64,000 nt of DNA from Datisca glomerata (lineage: Eukaryota > Streptophyta > Magnoliopsida > Cucurbitales > Datiscaceae). Shown here piece by piece: positions 57,865 through 64,000 of the stretch (position 1 is its first letter; each line of letters starts with the position of its first letter). A program made the translations under genes and the position numbers. Under the pieces are notes generated by a model that saw nothing but the letters and a program-made list of their open reading frames with translations, searched no databases and was not told where the DNA came from. The stretch covers positions 1,425,319 through 1,489,318 of the forward strand of contig QANY01002785.1 in NCBI GenBank assembly GCA_003255025.1. Reading direction: 5' to 3'.

Positions 57865-58270
57865 AGAGAGAGAGAGAGAGAAGAGAGAGTGAGATAACGA
57901 GAGGGGGAGAGATAGAGAGAGAGAATGAGAGAGAGAGAGATAGAGAGAGAGAGAGATGTAGTGAGAGAAAGAGATAGATAGAATGTGAGAGAGAATAAAA
58001 GATAGGGAGTGAAGAAATAAAGAGAGAGATAGAGAGATGGTGAGAGAGAGGGAGGGTGAGAGAGAACGATAGAGAGAGGGAGAGAGAACGATAGAGAGAG
58101 ATAGAGAGACAGAGAGAGAGAGTGGGAGCGAGAGAGAGGGAGAGAGAGAGATAGTGAGAGAGAGCGAGAGCGAGAGAGAGATAGTGAGAGAGTGAGAGCG
58201 ATAGAGAGAGATAGTGAGAGAGTGAGAGCGAGAGAGAGAGAGAGAGATAATGAGAGAGTGAGAGCGAGAC
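57865..58270 (+). repeat. (GA)n-rich microsatellite, about 400 bp
   Basis: Almost pure GAGAGA with interspersed GATA, GAGC and GTGAGA units, e.g. a repeated GATAGTGAGAGAGTGAGAGC phrase at 58180-58250. Transcribed strand orientation relative to TNP genes is GA. Ends at AGCGAGACTTTTGATTTC. Confidence 0.95.
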
Positions 58271-60680
58271 TTTTGATTTCTTTTGTAACGTATGTACTAA
58301 AGATTGTGTTGAAAATGGATGTGTTTAACTATATCTACAATGTCAATATTCTTAAATCATAATCATGGTTATTAAAATAGTAATCTTGATTGATATTAGT
58401 GTGTCCAATAGATCCATTTCACTAAAAAAAAGTTCTAATGTGTAATCAATTCATATTAGGATGAGGATCGTTATCCGATCCTCTCCTTCCTTTTTATTAA
58501 GGCAAATTATGTTTGTATCCAATAGGGACATTTGTTAATAAGAGCCCTGCTTCTTCATTTTTTTCCCTCCCATATGGCCACCTTCAAGCATAAATGCTGG
58601 TTTTGTTGAGTTCAATATGTCGGGTTCAAGTGTTAGTAATATGAAAATAAAATTTATTATCTTACAACTTTTCATTCTACATGGAATTCTCTTCTTGATA
58701 GCCTTCGGCACAACAAAAGGTTTTACTAGGTCTATTGCATATTAAAGATCTTTTTGGGGGTGGGGGATTTAGCATAAAGAGGTAAATCTCTAAATGGAGT
58801 TTTTGTGTTGCTGCTCTACACTGAGCGAGGTGGCTTATGATTTGCTTTGGTTGTTTTGCCTAGCAGTTACTGAAAAGAGGATGTGAATCAATTGGCAAGA
58901 CATGCATTTGATAATGCTAGAAGCATATATCATTCGCTTGCAATATCTCGGGCTGGCATGTCAGCTGATTTTGATGTTAGGTACTATTCTTTCATTCCCA
59001 ATATAAGTGTACCTTTTGTTTTTCAATATTGGCGTGTTTTTTTTTCATTGAGAGATGTCTAATTGACATGTCAAATATGTACTTCAAAATGAGTAGAAGA
59101 TTGTTTTTTAACTATCGATTATATGTTATTTAGAGACTCTTCATCAGATGAGGCGTACGAGAGTTGTTTACGAGTTGTGAAGATATTGCTAGTAATTGTT
59201 CTACCCTTTCATATATCTTTCTTTAGTCATGATTTGGAAATTGAACTAACTGGCTGCTTTTTATGCTAATAATGGGATGGAAGTTTAATTTAATCCTTTA
59301 TTTATCAATCTTTAGATTGATTGAACAGATTTGCTTGGCGTTTGACCCTAATAATGGGATGGCATTTGAAAGTTGTTCCTCGTTCATTTTGCAAAGCATG
59401 AACATCAGATGAAACACTATGCTATTGAAATGTTATGCATATTTCAATAATATTATGGCCCCTATTGTTTTTTATAAAAAAAAAGTATTCTAGGGTTATT
59501 ATTAATTTTGGAAAATAGGCGAGACAAGGATTGAATTGGGGACATTGAAACTTTGGTGATCAAATTGACAAGGACCACAAATTTATGGGTGTAAAATGTA
59601 ATTTTATCCCACGACCACTATTAGTTTAACTAGTTACTGGAGTTGATGTTCAATTGTCTTCACATAAAAGTGGCATGTATCCAGTTGGAAAGTTAGCCAC
59701 TTATCAAAATGGTAATATTTCCAAATAACTCGATATTCTTTTATGATTAGGGGTTGGATTTGATTTATGATCCATCTATTTCATTCAACTTTAAGCAAAG
59801 AGTTGTCTTGTATCATAATGTTATAGTTACTTTTTTCAAACAGTCAATGCAAGTTTTGCTTTCATGTTACATTTGATGTACATTGTTTCTTGTGTATCGG
59901 ATATATCATTTCTGATGTGCTATGGACAAATTTGATAGAAATGAGGCCTGCCGAACCCTTTTTACAAATGCATTTAGTTGCTGAACAGTCAAAAGATGGG
60001 TATAACCCATTTATCGTTGCATGTTGTCAGAGTCCAGAGAAATGGGTTCTTCAAGCAATCCATACAAATCTTTCTTGTAGGAGATACTGGAAAGGTTTAC
60101 AAAAGCTTGTGGAACTGGATGCATTTTTTGTCAGCTAAACAATATGGAAGCAGTCATGTATTTCCTTATCCTTTTGTCTTGACATGCTCTCTTCTACAGT
60201 TAGAAAGTTATTAATTTTTTGTATTAGGATTATGATATTGAAAGTGATTATATCTTCTAAAATATAACGTACATGTTAAACCCAACTTGAAAAATATATC
60301 TATTTCCTTATCCATGCTTTGATACAACACTTTGATCTTGTCCTGAAACATTACCAAGGCAGTTACCTGCGCCACCATCTTCTCACCAAAGAAAACCACC
60401 AAGTGAACCTCCTAGGGTACCTCCACCTTCAGCACCTAGATGTGAATTTATGCTAGATTTTAGTTTTTTTATACATTACTTTTTCATGCTCTATGTAAAA
60501 ATTAATTTGTAATTATCATTTTGAGATATGATTTCTAGTAGACAATTAGTATGTAACAATTTTGACTAAATAATTAAAATGATATGTGATTTTGTTATTT
60601 CGTGATATTTTCTGAAAAGTGATTTATTTTTTATATTTGTACAATTGTAATTAAAAGTAATAAAAAGTTATAAAAAGAAA
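58271..60680 (+). other. CACTA interior with unidentified coding-like fragments
   Basis: Coding-like pieces without a confident match: near 58875-58980 (EDVNQLARHAFDNARSIYHS, followed by a GT donor-like GTTAG/GTACTA), and 59890-60138 (MRPAEPFLQMHLVAEQSKDG, open for 82 codons). Near 60370-60440 a proline-rich piece (RKPPSEPPRVPPPSAPR) resembles the proline-rich tails found in CACTA proteins. These could be captured host exons or parts of TNP1. The rest is AT-rich and intron-like. Confidence 0.35.
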
Positions 60681-60689
60681 ATACCATGA

Positions 60690-61015
60690 AAGACATACGA
60701 TAGCATTTTTAAAAAGCTATGAAAGACCTACGATAGTATTTATAAAATGCTATAAAAGACCTACTACAACATAAGACTTTTTATAGAATTTTTAAATGCT
60801 ATGAGAAGCGTTTGATAGCGTTTCAAAAACGCTATAAAAAGATTTTTATAGCGTTTAAAAATTACTATTGTAGGCTTTTTTTTATAGCGTTTCAAAAATG
60901 CTATCATAGGTAGTGATTTTTAATAACGTCGGTATACATCGTGTCTTCAGAAACGCTATTGAAACCCTATGATGGCATTTTTTGGCCGCTATCGTAGCAT
61001 TTTTTTGTTGTTGTG
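60690..61015. repeat. Right subterminal array and terminus of the CACTA element
   Basis: Many copies of CTATGATAGC/GCTATCATAG and TAGCGTTT/AAACGCTA in both orientations, ending in TTTTTTTGTTGTTGTG. The same motif family follows the CACTA terminus at 62501, so both belong to one family. Confidence 0.8.
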
Positions 61016-61256
61016 CCTGGCCACTTTAGATATTAGTTAATTATTTTTGTTACTTATCTTGAGAAGATAAAGTATTTTTACTAATTTCTATTGGTCGATT
61101 CCTTTTATGGTAACAAATGTGGAGAAAATAGAACATGCTTAGGAGTTATATTTTGATCTTGATGGGTAACCATATATTTAAAGGGAATAAATTAAATTTA
61201 TTTGATTAAACATCATTCGTGTGTCAATGTTTTATCATCATAAAAAATAGAGAGAT
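61016..61256 (+). other. 3' internal end and polypurine tract of the SIRE-like copia
   Basis: CCT (61016-61018) is the right CACTA duplication. Copia pol ends within about 10 codons (TAA near 61041). A decayed polypurine tract AAAAAATAGAGAGA lies at 61242-61255, immediately before the 3' LTR. Confidence 0.7.
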
Positions 61257-62431
61257 TGTTAGCCCTATATTTCTATGAGATAGCTTTAGATGATAACAAA
61301 ACATTGAACTTACTAATAAATTTAATAAAGTTTGCAGAGACTATTGAAAAATTACCACAAATCATGTATAGTGAAGATCATGAAGATATATACTTTCATA
61401 TAATTTTTATTAGGAACATAAACATGTTATTTGACTTTATTAAGCTCAATTTATATTAGGATATATATCCTTAAATTAAGTCTACATCCATATAAAATCT
61501 AACACCGAAAATCGTATCCTCTCTTACACAGTAGACAAATACATTAGATGGAAATAATGACAAATCACATAAAAAAGTAAGTTTCAATTTCAAGTAGATA
61601 AAGAGAGATGACATTTACATAAATAGTTTTGGCTATATTGTCTTATATTGGTTAGGAGTATTCTTTGCCTTTTTTGTCAAGGTTTTTTTAATCTTCATAA
61701 TTAAAGATGGAGTGTCCTTTCTTGTGTGTAAATTCAAAAATTAAATTTTTTCCTCCTAAACCCTAATCTCTTTCATTTATAAATACACTTTATTTCTCTT
61801 CACAAAACACAATTTATAGCCAAGAGATTTGCTCCTAAAACTCTTCCAAACCTCTCCTGAGTCTCTCTTAATAATTTGAGCTTTATAATTATAAATTTAT
61901 TGACTGAGCAAGATAATTTTTTGAGCTTAGATTGGAGATTCTACTCTTTTGAGAGAGTTATTGTAAGAGACCAATTAATCTTAAAACTCATAGTCTTATG
62001 AGATTTAGTTGGTACCCGTAAGTCAATTGGGTTTGTAGGTTTGGTCTTCACCATTAGGAAGATTGTGGGATTAAAAACTCCAAGGGGTGGCCTTGGAGCA
62101 TGGGCGTAGGGAAACCTATCTTCTTCTCCTTCTTCTCTTTTTATTTCTTACTATTTATTTTGTGCACTTTAATTTTTGACATTTCATTTCCGCACTTTAA
62201 GTTTTCCTAATTTATTTTAATTGCCTGCTTACATTTTTGCATTAAAAACGTTCTTTACTTTAACACTTTTATTTATTACTTATTTATTCATCTTTTTAAA
62301 CTCTAAACTCGTGAGAATTTGGATTACATTATTGAACTTTCATCTTCCACTTGAGTACGAAAGTATTTTAATATGAACATTATGATCGAATTCACCCCCC
62401 CCCCCCTTTGGATTTCTATATCGATCTTATA
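61257..62431 (+). repeat. 3' LTR of the SIRE-like copia (also 5' LTR of a tandem copy)
   Basis: Starts TGTTAGCCCTATATTTCTAT and matches 42725-43806 over its right about 1.07 kb. A run of thirteen C lies at 62394-62406. Because a primer binding site and gag leader follow, this LTR is also the 5' LTR of a second copy. Confidence 0.8.
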
Positions 62432-62433
62432 AT

Positions 62434-62500
62434 TGGTATCAGAGTTTGGTACTCTATATAATAAGACTTAATCATCTTGAGTTTATGATATCCACGAGTG
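62434..62500 (+). pseudogene. Second primer binding site and gag leader (tandem SIRE-like copy)
   Basis: TGGTATCAGAG at 62434-62444, then sequence matching 43820-43875 (AGACTTAATCATCTTGA, ATATCCACGAGTG against ACATCCATGAGTG). Cut at 62500 by a CACTA terminus. Confidence 0.85.
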
Positions 62501-62760
62501 CACTACAACCAAAAAAAACCTATGATAAGGTTACAAAAAACGCTAAGAAAAACCTATGATAGCGTTTTATAAATGTTATTATAAGCATAGCAACAACGTG
62601 AGACTTTCTACAGCGTTTAAAAAACGCTTTTATAACTTTTCTATAGCATTTTTTAAATGCTATAGAAGGGTTACCAAGCGCAATGAGACGCTTTCTATAA
62701 CTTTTATGAAACGCTATTGTATGTCTAACCTTATCATAACTGCATTTGCCTATTGTACTT
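62501..62760 (+). mobile_element. Left terminus of another CACTA element
   Basis: CACTACAACCAAAAAAAACC followed by repeated CTATGATAGCG, AAACGCT, GCTATAGAAGG-type motifs to about 62720, the same subterminal family as 60690-61015. The right end is outside the window or unrecognised. Confidence 0.75.
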
Positions 62761-64000
62761 CTTTAGGCTATTATATTCTCTTATAGGGTTTTAAATGTTG
62801 TAAATAATTTACGGTAATATATCAAATAAATAATATAAAGATCATCTATTAAATCACTAATTTAAAATATTTGATTAAAAAAATTTACTAATAAAGATCC
62901 ATATCAAATACAATATCAAATGTCCAAAAAACCCTACAAAAAACATTCCTAGGTGTTCATATCACATATTACAAATATTTTGAGTTGTACCAAATATCAC
63001 AAATACAAGCCAAAGTTTTCATCAAATAACTTCCACGTCGTCTTGTTGGAATCATATTCCCTATCACTATGTGAAAACACGCACCACCTGAATTACTGGG
63101 TTTGTTGTGTTTTTGGTGGACCTATATTAAAAAATAATTATTATAGTTCAATATCCACTTATAAACATATATATTATCTCTATAAAAGGTTTTTCAATAT
63201 TCAGACATGTTGATATATAAGATTGTAATCTAGATTGTAAAACCCTATTTCTTGAAATACATATTTTCCATACATTTATGTTTTATCCTTGAAAATGCAT
63301 ATATAATAACAAGTTAGGAAAACAACATAAGAAAATCCAACATAAATGCAAGAACAAAAATACAAATCCAACATTTCAATCCACATTTCTAGCCCCCCCC
63401 CNAATCCACATTTCTAGCACCCCTCCCCTAACATTTCAATCATGCCACAAATTATGTCAACCCACATTTCTAGCACTCATAATACTAATTGTTCATGGAT
63501 GAGCTTGCAAACAAGTTTCTGCGTAAAGTGCACAGAGTTATTCGCACTTAGTAGATCTTTACACTACCCTAATTAAAATTACAAATCTAGAAATTTCCAT
63601 CTATTTTTTCATGTTTTCTTCTTTATGAGCCCTTCGTCTCTACCCAAGAAGGAAACACAACTTAGAAGGCAGCAACTTTGGATCCTTCTACAACATGACC
63701 AATATGCCGTTGAGTTTCTTATTTAAAAAATAAGAAGAATTAAAACAGAAGCATGACAAACAATATACTAATTTGAAAGACTCAAAATTATCTTCAACTC
63801 ATGATATAACTTCTAAGCAAACTTCTCAAACAGAATAGCCAATGAATTTTTCACGCATACAGTAGCTAGCTGCAAATACTTATATGCTGGAATTTTTTGT
63901 TTAACATCATAACTCCCTTCCAGCAGCTTCTATTCTTCTCATTTGTTCAAATTATACTTAAAATATTTACTGTATGTAATTAAGACAACAATGAAGGACA
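62761..64000. other. Interior of the last CACTA element or its flank; no gene recognised
   Basis: AT-rich. An 86-codon frame at 62953-63213 shows no domain. Short direct repeats of ATCCACATTTCTAGC (63378, 63404, 63458) flank poly-C tracts, and an ambiguous base N is at 63402. Confidence 0.4.

Larger units (their letters stand above)
48410..61015 (+). mobile_element. Large CACTA (En/Spm) element with TNP2 and TNP1 genes
   Basis: A 12.6-kb element. The left end is CACTACAAGAA; the right end on the minus strand is CACAACAACAA, an imperfect terminal inverted repeat. The 3-bp duplication CCT (48407-48409 and 61016-61018) flanks it and lies in the copia pol frame. It contains, in order, a TNP2-type transposase, a TNPA/TNP1-type gene, a GA-rich microsatellite and a right subterminal array. 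A second CACTACAAGAAA at 49097 is an alternative left end (flank TCT against CCT), possibly a nested copy; I prefer 48410 because of the exact duplication and the copia frame. The coding genes are decayed. Confidence 0.75.

Noticed and set aside
63391..63420. Poly-C runs with an ambiguous base at 63402
   Set aside because: Most likely a sequencing or assembly artefact at a homopolymer; not treated as a biological feature.
1..64000. tRNA, rRNA or snRNA genes
   Set aside because: No cloverleaf-forming stretch or conserved rRNA segment was noticed by eye; a tRNAscan-SE or Rfam run would be decisive.

Overview
This window is nuclear DNA from a flowering plant, most likely a eudicot. It is AT-rich and has no bacterial-style operons. 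It is built almost entirely from plant transposon lineages: Ty3/gypsy Tekay/Del-like, Tat-like and Athila; Ty1/copia including a SIRE/Maximus-like family; a plant LINE; CACTA/En-Spm; and MULE. I find no intact host gene, no rRNA or tRNA, and no CRISPR array. Every coding region is decayed by stops and frameshifts. The species cannot be named from sequence reading alone.

Layout, left to right. (1) 1-12180: an old gypsy pol fragment on the + strand (Tat-like reverse transcriptase, then an Athila-like integrase). It is split twice. A reverse-oriented Tekay/Del-like element occupies about 893-7893 and sits inside pol. An Athila-family solo LTR (9116-10578, perfect CTTAC duplication) sits inside the integrase. 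(2) 12180-23800: a decayed Ty1/copia element on the + strand. Its 3' LTR was entered by a LINE on the minus strand (16500-22337) with a perfect 16-bp target duplication. (3) 23840-25110: a field of dispersed, degenerate copies of one short motif. (4) 25722-30541: a CACTA element (AAC duplication) with an uninterrupted 39-codon exon resembling the adaptor-complex subunit AP-4 epsilon, i.e. a gene-capturing CACTA. (5) 30545-34167: two direct repeats of about 0.9 kb around a MULE transposase N-terminal fragment. (6) 34810-42416: a two-LTR Athila element that kept gag and protease but shows no RT, RNase H or integrase. (7) 42725-62500: a SIRE-like copia element split by a 12.6-kb CACTA element (48410-61015, CCT duplication) carrying both En/Spm-type genes (TNP2 and TNPA/TNP1). 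The copia 3' LTR is followed by a second primer binding site and gag leader, so the copia copies are in tandem. (8) 62501-64000: the left end of a further CACTA element.

The elements act together only as a nested insertion record. The order of events can be read from target-site duplications and from reading frames that resume on the far side of each insertion. The RT catalytic motif is altered in three of the LTR retrotransposon copies and in the LINE, so these proteins are not expected to work. The most useful observations are the captured AP-4 epsilon-like exon, the 9-residue coding minisatellite in LINE ORF1, the unexplained motif field at 23840-25110, a compositionally foreign block inside the CACTA TNP1 gene (possibly mitochondrial), and the chimeric Tat/Athila pol. 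I found no convincing undescribed system; the motif field is the least explained structure.
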